A model generated the notes under the pieces. It searched no databases and had not been told where the DNA came from. It worked only from the letters and a program-made list of their open reading frames with translations. The position numbers were made by a program, and so were the translations under genes. Positions 43,333 through 55,000 of a DNA stretch of 64,000 nt are shown piece by piece. The stretch is from contig JABFGK010000002.1 in the NCBI GenBank assembly GCA_013112555.1, positions 1,612,001-1,676,000 of the forward strand, in the 5' to 3' direction. This DNA is from Planctomycetota bacterium. GTDB taxonomy: Bacteria; Planctomycetota; Phycisphaerae; Phycisphaerales; UBA5793. The stretch's first letter is position 1, and each line of letters starts with the position of its first letter.

Positions 43333-44217
43333 TCATGACGCACCCGTGATCGACACCACTTTGGTCAGGATCAGCACCAGCAACACAGCCGACAGCACCA
43401 GCCGGTACCATCCAAACGGTGCCAGGCCGTGTTTGGTCAGGAATGACACGAGCCACTTGACGGCCAGCGCTGCGGAAACGGTGGCCACTGCGATCCCGAC
43501 GATCGTCGGGACCCACCCGAGTTGCTCAAACATGTTCTGCGAGTCGGGTCCTGACGTCTCCATCAGATTCTTATACAGTTTGAAGCAACACGCGCCGCCG
43601 AGCGTTGGCAATCCCAACAGGAAACTGAACTCGGCAGCCTCTTTCGGCTTCAGGCCGAGCATCGTCCCGCCGGCGATCGTCATCATGGATCGACTCGTAC
43701 CCGGCCACATGGCCACACATTGCAGCAACCCGATGGCAAGCGCCCGCAGCGGTGTGAGTGTTTCGATAGTGACCGTCGGCGCGGTATCCTGGACCTCCGC
43801 CCGCTTCCTCTGGCTGTAATCGAGCCAGATCATCCACACACCACCAAGCGCCAGCGCTGCAATCACCGGCCAGGTGTGAAACAAGTAGTACTCGATTTTC
43901 TCATCGAGCAACACGCCGAGAATCGCTGCCGGGATGAACGCAATCACGATGTTGATTGCCAGCCGCAGGCCGACCGGATCGCGCCCGATCAGGCCGAGCA
44001 GCATTTGCTTGATGCGCTTCCAGTATAACCCGAGAACTGCCAGGATCGCGCCGCCCTGAATGACGACCAGAAACGCATCGACCGACGCTCGGGTCTCTTC
44101 ACTGTTCAGCCCGAGCAGTGACTTGGTGATGATCAGGTGGCCGGTGGAACTGACCGGGAGATATTCGGTAATGCCTTCGACGAGCCCGAGGATGACGGCG
44201 TGCCAGAGTTCCATCAT
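43333..44217 (-). CDS. uppP: Undecaprenyl-diphosphatase (BacA type)
   Basis: UppP removes a phosphate from undecaprenyl diphosphate in the inner membrane, recycling the lipid carrier for peptidoglycan and polysaccharide. The 294-residue protein has multiple helices and the catalytic signatures GLVEGITEYLPVSSTGHLI (Glu-rich motif) and AMWPGTSRSMMTIAGG. The start ATGATGG overlaps the pyrH stop by four bases, so the two are translated together. The palindrome at 43302 follows the stop. Confidence 0.95.
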   Translation of the reverse strand: MMELWHAVILGLVEGITEYLPVSSTGHLIITKSLLGLNSEETRASVDAFLVVIQGGAILAVLGLYWKRIKQMLLGLIGRDPVGLRLAINIVIAFIPAAILGVLLDEKIEYYLFHTWPVIAALALGGVWMIWLDYSQRKRAEVQDTAPTVTIETLTPLRALAIGLLQCVAMWPGTSRSMMTIAGGTMLGLKPKEAAEFSFLLGLPTLGGACCFKLYKNLMETSGPDSQNMFEQLGWVPTIVGIAVATVSAALAVKWLVSFLTKHGLAPFGWYRLVLSAVLLVLILTKVVSITGAS

Positions 44218-44960
44218 TGGTCGGCCGCTCCGGATTCATCGGCATGAACGAGCGTCCCGATCCGTTTGCCTGACACCGCATCGCGGATGTGCCCGGCAAT
44301 CTTGTAGTCAAACACGAGGATCGGGATCTCGTGATCCATGCACATGGAAAAGGCCGTCAAGTCCATGATGCCGAGTCGTTCGTTGATGGCCTGCTGGTAG
44401 GTGAGCGAGTCGTATCGCGTGGCCTCCGGGTTGGTGATCGGGTCATCGGTATAGACCCCATCGACTTTGGTTGCTTTGAGGATAACTTCGCATTCGAGTT
44501 CGGCTGCACGCAGGGCCGCGGCCGTGTCGGTCGTACACAGCGGGTTCCCGGTGCCGCCTGCCAGGATGAGGATTCGGCCGGCTTCGAGGTGGCCGAGTGC
44601 GACGCGGCGGACGAACGGGTCGGCGACTCTCGGGACTCGCAGGGCAGACAGCAAAGCGGCCGGGGCGTTGAGGTGCCCAAGCGCTTCGAGGAGGGCAACC
44701 CCGTTGATATTCGTGCCGAGCATGCCCATGAAATCGGCTGAGGTCTTGGGGATGATGCCCTGGGCTGCCAGGGTGGCCCCACGGACAATGTTGCCCCCGC
44801 CCACCACCACGGCAATCTGGGTCCCGGTTTCTGCAGCGACCATGATTTCGCGTGCCAGCGACAGCAGCGGCTCGGCGTCGATACCCGTATGGCCGGCGTG
44901 AGCCAGACTCTCGCCCGACACCTTGAGGAGGACACGACGGTACTGTTTGAGGTCGTTCAT
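44214..44960 (-). CDS. pyrH: Uridylate (UMP) kinase
   Basis: PyrH phosphorylates UMP to UDP in the cytoplasm. The 248-residue amino-acid-kinase fold shows RRVLLKVSGESL, VVGGGNIVRG, PFVRRVALGHLEAGRILILAGGTGNP and ILKATKVDGVYTDDP, all diagnostic of bacterial hexameric UMP kinase. It is unusually paired with uppP rather than with tsf or frr. The upstream region is the long gap shared with the divergent vWA gene. Confidence 0.96.
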   Translation of the reverse strand: MNDLKQYRRVLLKVSGESLAHAGHTGIDAEPLLSLAREIMVAAETGTQIAVVVGGGNIVRGATLAAQGIIPKTSADFMGMLGTNINGVALLEALGHLNAPAALLSALRVPRVADPFVRRVALGHLEAGRILILAGGTGNPLCTTDTAAALRAAELECEVILKATKVDGVYTDDPITNPEATRYDSLTYQQAINERLGIMDLTAFSMCMDHEIPILVFDYKIAGHIRDAVSGKRIGTLVHADESGAADQ

Positions 44961-45325
44961 GAGGGCATCCGGCTGGCTGAGGGCAGCATCCCGGCCGTGA
45001 ATTCGGTCTGTGCGCCCAAGGGTCTGGTGATGTATGCGGTGCCATTGGAGCCGGTTCGAATCGGGCGGTCAAGTCAGAACCGGCCAATGAGATGGAACCA
45101 GAAGGCCGTTTTGGACATATAATCACGAAGTGAATCATCGACGCGTACCCCCTGCGTGTCCGATGATACCTGAGGATGCACAGGAATCGGTCGAGTATGT
45201 CAGGTGCCATGCTCCATGCATCCGGTCGAGAGCCGTCCCTCCCTTGCGGCAATGACCGTTAAAGTGGGACAATGTTGGCTTTCAGGTCGACCGATCCGAG
45301 CGATACACGTACCCAGTGATGGCCA
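44961..45325. other. Divergent intergenic region between pyrH and the vWA operon
   Basis: No gene is supported in these 365 bases. TATAAT on the plus strand at 45117-45122 is a possible -10, but no -35 at proper spacing was seen. Promoters for both directions are expected here. Confidence 0.35.
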
Positions 45326-46354
45326 ATGAAATCGGATGAAACGCGCGCAACCCGAGCGGGGCGGTCAGGGCCGGCGAATTCAGATCGCCGGAACCATGAG
45401 CCGTCGGTTCCCGAACAGGCCGGGGGCGTCTCCGATACCGTGCGCCGGTCCCGCAACCCTCTGAATCGAAAGCGGTTGGCACGCGGCTGGCGTGCTGAAC
45501 TCGCATTCGGCCCGCTCGTCTCCGTCTGGCTGCACATCGTTTTCCTCATGGTGGCTGCCTGGCTCGTGATACGGCCGGTCGGGACACCCGACTTCAAAGC
45601 CTTCACCTCGGTGGAGTACGCCACCGTGCAGCACGAGGAACTCACCTCGCTGCCGGATATCCCGTTCCAGGTCACCGAGCCGCTGGCTGACATGTCCCCG
45701 GACGAAGTCGTACCATCGGAGTTCAATCCGGATCTGCCGGTCTCGGATTTGACCTTTGATGATGCCGGCGACGTCGAGACCCTGGGCGGCTCAGGCGAGG
45801 AAATGACGCCCGACAGCATGCTCGGTGCCGGCGGCGTGGGCGGGACGAGTTTCTTCGGCATTGAAAGCCGCGGCCGGCGCTTCATCTACATTGTCGATGT
45901 CTCCGGCTCCATGCGCGGCACCCCCCTTGACATCCTCAAGGATGAACTCAAAGCCTCCGTCAACGCCCTGCCGGATTACACCTCCTTCTACATCATGGCG
46001 TACAACACGAAAACGATCCCGATGACCAAAGAAGACAAGTGGCGTCGGGCCAGCAAGCAGAACAAGTTGTACGCCGACAAGTGGATCGACTCGCGTTCAG
46101 CCGACGGCGGGACCGATTCCACCAGTTCCTTCCGCCGGGCGTTCGAGTTCAAGCCGCAGCCGGATGTCATCTATTTCATGACCGATGCCAAGGACCTGGC
46201 CGGGATGGGCGAGTTCGTCTCGAATCTCAACGGCGGGGTGCGCAAGACCGTCATTCATACAATTTCCTTCGGCTCCGACGGCAGTGAAGAGATCATGCGC
46301 GAGATCGCACGGGATTCAGGCGGGACCTTCCGATACGTCCCACTAAGGCAGTAG
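45326..46354 (+). CDS. Membrane-anchored von Willebrand A protein with TonB-like N-terminus
   Basis: The 342-residue protein has a basic cytoplasmic leader of ~58 residues, one membrane helix (about 60-82) and an acidic Pro-containing linker. A vWA domain follows (about 183-342) with MIDAS motif DVSGSM (Asp191, Ser193, Ser195), GGTDSTSSF and FMTDAKD. The helix reads LVSVWLHIVFLMVAAWLVI; Ser66 and His70 reproduce the S-x3-H pattern with which TonB and TolA engage ExbB/ExbD. As ExbB and ExbD homologues are encoded two genes downstream, I infer that this protein takes the TonB position. No Bat-type MoxR gene is near. Start codon ATG 45326 has a weak ribosome-binding site. Confidence 0.8.
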   Translation: MKSDETRATRAGRSGPANSDRRNHEPSVPEQAGGVSDTVRRSRNPLNRKRLARGWRAELAFGPLVSVWLHIVFLMVAAWLVIRPVGTPDFKAFTSVEYATVQHEELTSLPDIPFQVTEPLADMSPDEVVPSEFNPDLPVSDLTFDDAGDVETLGGSGEEMTPDSMLGAGGVGGTSFFGIESRGRRFIYIVDVSGSMRGTPLDILKDELKASVNALPDYTSFYIMAYNTKTIPMTKEDKWRRASKQNKLYADKWIDSRSADGGTDSTSSFRRAFEFKPQPDVIYFMTDAKDLAGMGEFVSNLNGGVRKTVIHTISFGSDGSEEIMREIARDSGGTFRYVPLRQ

Positions 46355-46360
46355 TACCAC

Positions 46361-47563
46361 ATGCGCAGATGCGCCGACATTCGGAGTCTGGTTGCCGTAG
46401 CACTCATGGTGTCGACGGTCATGGTGTCGACCGCCTCCCCTGATGAACTGGTGCTGCGCGACGGGGGCGGCACGCTGATCGGTCTCTCGCTTGACATGGA
46501 TGACAGTGGCATTCTGTTTCGGGTCGGGCACGACCAGGCACAGTGGATCACCTGGGATCGGGTGCGCTCGCTGTCGGCTGAGGATGAAACGAACCAGGCA
46601 GCGTATCAGGCTCAGGCTGCGATGGCCGAGACACTGTGGCGGGCGCGCAGCCGGGTCGAGCGGGGCGATTCGGTCATGGCCGAACCGCTGTTGATCCCCC
46701 TGTTTGAAACAACGCGAGGCCGCACTGATGCCGTTGCCTTGATTGTGGCCGAAGGATTGTTGCGCTGTCATCTGGCACGCGGAGACCGGGCCGCGGCACT
46801 CGTCCCGTGGCTCGAGTGTGTCCGCTTGCGTCAGGCCGGTCTTGTGCAGACTGCGTACGCATCGTTATCGCCGGTGCTTGACGGGCGAACCGGTTTGTGT
46901 CTCGCGCTGCCTCCGATCTGGACGCCGGGTGACCCGAATGCCGACCGGGCCGCCGACGAACTTGGCCGATACCTGGTGGCCGTACCGGAGACGGAATCGG
47001 ATTCCGAATCGCGTCATCTGGCTGTGTTGTACCTGAGTGCTGCCCGGGGGGCGCTGGCGGACCCGACTCGACGCGATCGCGTGACGGCCGATTCGCTGTT
47101 CGAATCGCTCGAGGCATTGGCAAATGCAGATGTGCGTGATGCCGGGACGTTCGTCTTGAGCCTCGTGATGGCGATCGACACGAAGTCGCTTGACAGCCAG
47201 CGCGCCACGGCGATCCGGATACTGTCTCGCATGACGCGCGAACCGGGCCGCTTCGGCCAGTGGGCGCGGTATGCCACCGGGTTGGCGAAAGTGCGTCAGC
47301 CGGGTGCCGATCAGCGGCTCGAAGGGCTGGTTGATTTACTCTCACTTCCCGCGCTGGTGACGGCCGGCGAGAAGAACGTCGATCGAATACTGGCCGGGCT
47401 GGCACTCGAACAGGCAGCCGAGGTGCTCGCACAGGACGGCCGCTCGCAAGAGGCTGCATCGCTGCGCACCGAGTTGATAGCCATATACCCGGACCATCCG
47501 GTTCACCGTCGAACCGACATAACCGCTTCCAACAAAGGCCCAGACACGGAGAACGGATCGTGA
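46361..47563 (+). CDS. Exported protein of unknown function in the ExbB/ExbD operon
   Basis: The 400-residue product has a signal peptide (to about residue 27, VSTASPDE). A short beta-rich unit follows (LVLRDGGGTLIGLSLDMDDSGILFRV), and then a long helical Ala/Arg/Leu-rich region that may be solenoid-like. No catalytic motif was seen. It begins six bases after the vWA gene and overlaps or abuts the start of the ExbB gene, so it is part of the operon. A GGAG just before its stop serves the next gene. Confidence 0.7.
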   Translation: MRRCADIRSLVAVALMVSTVMVSTASPDELVLRDGGGTLIGLSLDMDDSGILFRVGHDQAQWITWDRVRSLSAEDETNQAAYQAQAAMAETLWRARSRVERGDSVMAEPLLIPLFETTRGRTDAVALIVAEGLLRCHLARGDRAAALVPWLECVRLRQAGLVQTAYASLSPVLDGRTGLCLALPPIWTPGDPNADRAADELGRYLVAVPETESDSESRHLAVLYLSAARGALADPTRRDRVTADSLFESLEALANADVRDAGTFVLSLVMAIDTKSLDSQRATAIRILSRMTREPGRFGQWARYATGLAKVRQPGADQRLEGLVDLLSLPALVTAGEKNVDRILAGLALEQAAEVLAQDGRSQEAASLRTELIAIYPDHPVHRRTDITASNKGPDTENGS

Positions 47564-48408
<845 letters not shown>

Positions 48409-48412
<4 letters not shown>

Positions 48413-48843
48413 GGTTTTCAACCCCGAAACGATCCCATCTCGTGCGCCTGGAACTGACGGCCATGATTGACGTCGTCTTCCTGCTGATCATCTTCTTTAT
48501 GACAACGGCCCAGTTCGTGCAGCGCGCCCGTGCCAGCCTCGAACTGCCGGTGGAAGTGGGGGAGAAAGAGAGCGAACTGGCCACCCCGCCGATGGTTATT
48601 AATATCCTCAACGAACCGTATCAACCGTTCGTCGTCGGTCAGAACCGGATCGGCCGCAACGAACTGCTTGAACTGGTAGACTCGGAACTCGATCGGTTCC
48701 TGATCGGCGGCGGCCGCATCGAGGACTTCGAAATTAACATCCGGGCGGATCGCAGTGCAGCGAGCCAGGTGCTCAACGATCTCGGGGCTGCGTTCCGTGA
48801 TCGAGGGATCACACGCTGGCGCTTGTCGACACAACAGCCGTAG
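48409..48843 (+). CDS. ExbD/TolR-family protein, first copy
   Basis: The 144-residue protein has a single N-terminal helix, LELTAMIDVVFLLIIFFMTT, whose Asp21 is the conserved proton-carrying residue. A periplasmic domain follows with EVGEKESELATPPMVINI and IRADRSAASQVLNDL. The GTG start overlaps the ExbB stop by four bases. With ExbB it should form a proton-driven motor complex at the inner membrane. Confidence 0.9.
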
Positions 48844-48855
48844 TGGGTACACACG

Positions 48856-49296
48856 ATGGACTTCACCGATGATCAATCCGGTTCCCCCGAAGGCCGACGC
48901 GACTCGCGCCTCGAGTTGCAGTTTGCGCCGATGATCGACATCGTGTTTCTGCTGCTGATCTTTTTTCTGACCACGACGGCCATGACGCTGCCGGAGTCAC
49001 GCCTCAGCCCGGCTCTCGAGACGCAGCAGTCAAGCGACGGCATCGGGTCCGAGCAGGATATGACGCCGCAGGTACTCGAAGCGAGGCCGATGGACGGCCG
49101 ACCGGTGTACGTCGTCGGGAGCCGAGTCGTCACTGATCGCCATGAACTCGTGGCATTGCTTGAGCAACTGCCGAAGGAACCGGGTTTACTGGTCACGGTT
49201 GATGATTCCGTCCCGATCGGGTTTGCCGCCTCGGCCCTGCAGTGCGCGCGCGATGCCGGATTTGATAAGGTTACCTATGTGCCGTCAGAGTTATAA
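48856..49296 (+). CDS. ExbD/TolR-family protein, second copy
   Basis: The 146-residue paralogue has an acidic leader, then LQFAPMIDIVFLLLIFFLTTTA with conserved Asp28. Its periplasmic part has PQVLEARPMDGRPVYVVGSR and VPIGFAASALQCARDAGFD. Two different ExbD genes behind one ExbB suggest a heteromeric pair inside the pentamer. It follows the first copy by 12 bases and overlaps the next gene by 20 bases. Confidence 0.9.
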   Translation: MDFTDDQSGSPEGRRDSRLELQFAPMIDIVFLLLIFFLTTTAMTLPESRLSPALETQQSSDGIGSEQDMTPQVLEARPMDGRPVYVVGSRVVTDRHELVALLEQLPKEPGLLVTVDDSVPIGFAASALQCARDAGFDKVTYVPSEL

Positions 49297-52042
49297 AACC
49301 CGACACGCTCGAACAGCCGGCCGGCTGGTGGTGCGACTCGGGTGCATCCTGATGGTCGTTCTGGGCCTTGCTGTCGATCAACTGAGCGCCCAAACGGCCG
49401 TCGATCCCGATGATCCGCTCGAGGGCTATCTGTCGGCTCACGGGCTCGAAGACCTGATCGTCACGCATCTGGAAATGCAACTCCGGCAGACGCTGCTTGA
49501 GGAGGAGCGCGTGCAACTGGCCGGCCGACTCGCACTGATGTACGGGCGGCTGCTTGACGCCTCAAAGACCGATGACCAACGCAGCGTGTGGGAAGAAAAG
49601 AGCGCCGAACTGCTCGACCTCGTGCCCGGCGCGAATACCGAAGCGCTGCAGATCAACATACTCAAGGCGACCTATCTCCGGGCCGAGCGGCTTGCAGAGA
49701 AGTATCGGCTCCGAGCCGTGGGGGATGAGCAACGACTGCAGGCACGGCGCATGATGACCGAAGTGTCATCCTCGCTTGCTTCCACCTATCGCGACATCAT
49801 GATGCGCGTCTTGCGTCTGGAGCAACGCGACTTCACCGAGGCACCCCGTGCAGAATATGAGCAGGCCTCCTCCGAGTTACGCACCCTCGATGCACTCGCG
49901 TCACAGGCGGCCTACTACGCAGCCTGGGCCCATTACTACCGTGCCGAACTATCGGATCCCCACGGCGACGTCAATGAAGCCCTCCGTTTGTTCGGGCATA
50001 CCTTGCAATCTGATTATTCACAGCCACGGCTTGAGGAACTGCCGGAATCGCTGCTGGCGTTTGAGCACGTGGCCCGGGCCGCACTGGGCGTTGCCTTGTG
50101 CTATGCACTACGGGGCGAAACCAACACGGCCCTCGATTGGCTCGACCAACTCGATACGCCCGAGACTGCAGCCGGCGTACTGGAGCAACTCGATGCCTAC
50201 CGCCTCTGGGTCCTGTTTCTCCATCGCGGGTATGACGAGATCAATCTCTGGATGGATGAGACGAGCGCCGGCGACCAGGTCAGTGTTCCGGCTGCGCGCC
50301 TCATCACGGTGTGTGCCCTCGAGCAGGTAGCCCGCTCCTCCAATGACGAGGCCACCGCACTGGCTGCACGCGGGATCACAGAACTGACGCAGCAGGGCCA
50401 GCTGTCCCAGGTCATTGACCTGGCGGAGCAATACGACCTCGAAGCGCTGCGCAACGATGACTTCATCATTACCTATGTCCTCGGCCTGCAGGCGCACGAA
50501 CGAGCCAGAGCGGCCCACGGATCAGAGTCGCCGACACAGGACCCGCAGATCCTGGCGCTGTACGCCGAAGCGGAACGACGATTGCAGGCGGTGCTGGACC
50601 ATCGAGACGGCTCGGCGCAGTACCGAGAATCAGTGGCCCAGGCACGGTTACTGCTGGCCGGCGTGGCGTACTTCCAGGGGCACTACCGCGAAGCGGCCGA
50701 TGCCTATGCCGTCCTGTCCATGGGGGCGGCCCGTGATGAAGCCGAGTCAGCCCACTGGATGTGGATTGTCGCGCTGGACCACTTGCGAACCGATGCGGCT
50801 GCAGCCGGCGACATGGAACAGGCAGGCGATTGGGAGGCTGAACTCGATCAATCCATGCGCCTGTTTCTGGATGCGTACCCCTCCAGCAGCCGGGCCGGTC
50901 GGATTCGATATCGACTGGCCGCCAATGATACTGGGCCTGCGACCCGGGAGCGGGTGGACCTGCTGCTGGCTGTCCCGCCTGATAGCCCGGACTACAAGGC
51001 CGCCCGCCACGAGGCCGAGCGCATGCTCTATTCGCTGTTCCGCGCAGCGACCGCAGCCGACCGGAGTGAACGCGCACTCGAATACCTCAACCTGGCACGA
51101 CCGATCCTCACGAATGAGCATCGCCTCGTGTTTGCCACCGCACTGAACGATGCGGACACAAAGCGCTACCTCGATCGGGCTCGCCGGGTGCTCGATGTCC
51201 AGTTGACGCGCGGTGTTGCCCGGTTGTCGGATGCCCGGGCGTTGCTTGATCGTCTCCGTACTGCCGAGGCGGCCGGCCTGATCGACCTGACGGCTCTTGA
51301 TGCCGAATTCCAGTACCGACAAATCCAGATACAGATCCTGTCCGGCGACTGGGAAAGCGGTGCCGAATGGGCCGAACGGCTCTGGACCGAGGACAAGGAC
51401 AATCGATATGCACGGCTGGCCATCCGTGAATTGTTTGCACTGGCTGTCCAGGACTGGCGTGCTTACCCGGCTGACCCGCGCCTGGTGGGGACCCTCTTGC
51501 GGGCGTACTCCTACGGGCAGCGTCTGCTGGATGCCGAGCCGTTGCCTCTGGATCTGTCGGATCAGGATGTCATTGCGCTGGCTGCGGTGGTGGCCGAGGC
51601 GTCGCTCGAGTTGACAGACCGTCAACAGGATGAGACCGGGGAGTATTTGAAGCAGGCCTCCACGCTGTATGCGCAACTGCTGACCCAGCGGCCTCGCAAT
51701 GTGAACTTCCTCAAAGGCAGTGCCCGGGTGGCCGAGCACGAGGGAGACAATGAAAAGGCACTGCAGCATTGGCGCACCTGCCTGTCCGGGCTGGATCCGT
51801 CCACCACCGCCTGGTATGAAGCGAAGTACCATGTCATCCGATTGCTGGCCGATGCCGACCCGACCTATGCGCGCGAAGTGATGCGCCAGCATCAACTGCT
51901 GTACCCCGGTTTCGGGCCGGAGCCCTGGGGGAGTCTCATTGCCGAAATCAGTGAGCGGCTATCCCATGCGGGTGATCCCCAACCGGACTCTGACGACTCA
52001 TCGGGTGCCGAGAGCGAGACAGGGGAGGGCGACGGCGGATGA
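49277..52042 (+). CDS. Large exported helical-repeat protein in the ExbB/ExbD operon
   Basis: The 921-residue product has a signal peptide (hydrophobic LVVRLGCILMVVLGLAV, cleavage near LSAQ). A long alpha-solenoid follows with TPR-like units (REAADAYAVLSMGAARDEA, DNEKALQHWRTCLSGLDP). The end is acidic and Ser/Gly-rich. I start at ATG 49277 because it gives a clean signal sequence; the upstream frame overlaps the ExbD gene further without one. It is probably a periplasmic scaffold. It shares four bases (ATGA) with the next gene. No closer family recognised. Confidence 0.78.
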   Translation: MCRQSYKTRHARTAGRLVVRLGCILMVVLGLAVDQLSAQTAVDPDDPLEGYLSAHGLEDLIVTHLEMQLRQTLLEEERVQLAGRLALMYGRLLDASKTDDQRSVWEEKSAELLDLVPGANTEALQINILKATYLRAERLAEKYRLRAVGDEQRLQARRMMTEVSSSLASTYRDIMMRVLRLEQRDFTEAPRAEYEQASSELRTLDALASQAAYYAAWAHYYRAELSDPHGDVNEALRLFGHTLQSDYSQPRLEELPESLLAFEHVARAALGVALCYALRGETNTALDWLDQLDTPETAAGVLEQLDAYRLWVLFLHRGYDEINLWMDETSAGDQVSVPAARLITVCALEQVARSSNDEATALAARGITELTQQGQLSQVIDLAEQYDLEALRNDDFIITYVLGLQAHERARAAHGSESPTQDPQILALYAEAERRLQAVLDHRDGSAQYRESVAQARLLLAGVAYFQGHYREAADAYAVLSMGAARDEAESAHWMWIVALDHLRTDAAAAGDMEQAGDWEAELDQSMRLFLDAYPSSSRAGRIRYRLAANDTGPATRERVDLLLAVPPDSPDYKAARHEAERMLYSLFRAATAADRSERALEYLNLARPILTNEHRLVFATALNDADTKRYLDRARRVLDVQLTRGVARLSDARALLDRLRTAEAAGLIDLTALDAEFQYRQIQIQILSGDWESGAEWAERLWTEDKDNRYARLAIRELFALAVQDWRAYPADPRLVGTLLRAYSYGQRLLDAEPLPLDLSDQDVIALAAVVAEASLELTDRQQDETGEYLKQASTLYAQLLTQRPRNVNFLKGSARVAEHEGDNEKALQHWRTCLSGLDPSTTAWYEAKYHVIRLLADADPTYAREVMRQHQLLYPGFGPEPWGSLIAEISERLSHAGDPQPDSDDSSGAESETGEGDGG

Positions 52043-55000
52043 CTCCGACTCCGGATCGTGCCAACCCGTACCGAATCCTCGGGATCAACGGCGACCGAGT
52101 CGGCCCGTTCGGCCTGCTCGGGCTGTCGCCGGAACGGTGTGAACGGACTGATGTTCTCAAGGCGCTGCGTGGGCAGTTGGCCCGCATTGATGCCCATCCT
52201 GCCACCCGGACAACGGAAGCCGAAGAGCTCCGACGACGGCTGCGGCGTGCTGCGGATCTCCTGCTCGATCCAACAACACTCGAAGCGCTCCGACAGCAGT
52301 ATCAGGCAGCCCGGCGGGAAGCGCTGAAGCACCAGCAACATCGACAGACACAACTCCATCAGGCGCTGGCAGGCGGTAAGATCGAGACCAGACGGCCGGC
52401 GTTGCCATCTGCTTTTCCGACCAGGTCAGATCCCGAATCATCGAAATCGGCTCGTCCGAATCCTGCGACGAGGATGACGGCCGGGACTACTCCGGCGACG
52501 GCACCGGCACTGACCGGTCGATCACAGCACGTTCACGACACTGAGATTCGCGCGCAGTTGCGACTCGCACTGATGACCGGCGGCGGCTGGAATCGGCGGA
52601 CGAAGTCACGGGCCGTGGCGATCGCTGCATCACACGGGCTGTCTCCCCGGCACCTGAGTGCAGAACTACTGGCCGTTGTCTCCGGAATGTCATCCGGATC
52701 GATGCGGCATCCCGGACCGACGGTGGTTGCTGCCCCGGTTCGATCGGCTGCCTCACCACTATCCAGGCCCGTGCCGGCCCAGCCCCCGGCACCGCAACAG
52801 CAGCCCGTCGCTGCAGCCACCCCCGCCGGCGCCGGCACCGGTGCGTCCAATGGTGACCAGGAGCAGGACGAGGCGTATTCCGATCTGGTGGCCCAGCGGA
52901 ATCTGGTCGTCGCAGCCGTGACGTTTTTCCTCGGGCTCATGCTGACCATCCCGTTCGGTCTCTGGGTGATGTCAGAGATCAGAGATGCATCGGAGGCAGG
53001 GCGGCAGGCCCGTGCTGAATCCGACACGGCCGCACTCGTCGACACGGATGTTCAGGGCAGCACCGGCGGGGCAGATGATGTCGCCGGCGGTGGTTCAAAT
53101 CGGGCGGGATCCGGTGCCTCAGGGGATTCATCAACCAGGGCTCAGCAGAGCACGCAATCAACCCGGCCGCTGCCGCTGACACTGTCCCAGGCACTCGACC
53201 GGTTGGATGATGACTTCCGTGCCGAGGCCGGCCTGCCGGATCATTTGCTCGAGCAGTTCGGAAGTATTCTGTTGCAGGCCCGTGCCTCGTGGGTGCAGTA
53301 TGACAGTTCAAGTCGAACTCGAGTCCTGCGATTTGTCCTGGACGTGATGTGTGACAAGGGCGATGACGGCAATGCTGCGGCTGCATTGATCGAGCGCATT
53401 GCGCCTGATCCGCCGACCCCCTGGGATGCTGCATCGGTTCCAGAGTATGCCTGGTCGGTCGGTGTGTTAGGCATGCTGATGGGTGACGTCGCCCTGCCCG
53501 GCCCGGCCAGACAGCAGACCGAAAGCCGCTGGCAGCGCTTGACCGGCCGGAGCGCGCGTTCTGAGCAGACCAATACACAGCAGGACTTCTCTCAGGCTGC
53601 TCAGCATGGGCTGCAACTCGTGGCTGCCGACTTGATGACCGGGATGCAGGCCGACTCAGTTGACGATGCTCGCGTTCTGCTGTGGAATGCCTGGATCCAA
53701 ACCAACCGGGCCTTGCATCAGCACCCGGAAGCGGTCAGCCGCGTGCTGATCGGGACAGCCTATGAACTACTGAGCGAAGGGCCGGAACTGCGTGCCAATG
53801 AAACAGCAAACCGGGTGCTCGTTGCCTTGTTGTCAGAAGCCGACCTGATCGGGACGCTCTGGGTGCGCACGGAGATCGCCCGCTGGTTTTCGGACCCGCG
53901 AGTCAGTCCTTCGGATCTGAACCTGGTGACGTCGTACCTCGTTTCATCGCAGCGAATCTCGGGTCTGGATACGACCCACATCGTCGATACGAACGCGAAC
54001 TCGAGTGAGCGTTCACGGTATCGTGAGCAACTGCTTGCTGCCTGGCCGTCGACGGGCTCTGACCAGAGCAATGTCGGGCCGGCCATAGCGGACTGGCTCG
54101 TACGTGCGGAGCGTTCGTTGTTGCGATCGTCATCCGGTCAGGCCCCGGAGCAGCAGTTGGCTGAAGTGTTGCAGATGGCTCACCTGAATGAGGCAGCCGC
54201 CTGGCTCGAACTCGGGCGGACTGATCTGGCAGAGACCGTGCTGGCAGACAGTCGGCGAGTCAGTGCGTCGGCCGGGGCACAGAATCTGTTGCGATCTGGG
54301 AGACGCGCCGGCGGTGGCGGATCGCAGCGAGGAGGCAGCGGGAATCAGGCAACAGAACGCCCGAATGTCAGTTTCGGGGCGGACGGCCAGTGGACCATTC
54401 TGGTCGAGCAGGCACTGCGACGCAACGACCGGCAACGAACCATCGACTTGATTCAATGGCTGAGCATCGAAGCCGGGAACTCTCGGCTCGGCCTGTCGGA
54501 CTTGGGCCCGGTCGATGCTGCCAAACTTGTCAATCTGGCCGTGTACGGGTTGAACCGGGTGATCCGGGCCGAGGCTCTGTCAGCCATTGAGGAGCAGTAT
54601 GCCGACGGCTACACCGTCGTTCTCGCGCTGGCCGATGCGATTCCTCCCGATCGGAAGGATTCGGCTCTGAGTCGCACGGTGGAGGAGATCATCCAGGCCT
54701 CGCTGCCGGTCCCGGGTTCGCCTGACTGGTATGGGGCCTGCCGAGCCGGCCTCTTGTCCCATGCCTTGAATCTGCGCGGTCCGACCGTGACAGCCGCTCG
54801 GATTGACGGGCTGGCACGGCACCTTGGCTTCTGCTACGACGCCCGCACAGCAGCGTCTGCTGAGTGGACCGCGATCGGCTACGGACTGCCGGTCAGCGAT
54901 ACGCCGTCATCACTCCGGGCTTCCACCTCGCCCCGGAGCCAACAGCAAATCGACGCAGCCGACCCGAAGTCCCAACGTCGCCGGCAACCGACTCAGCCGT

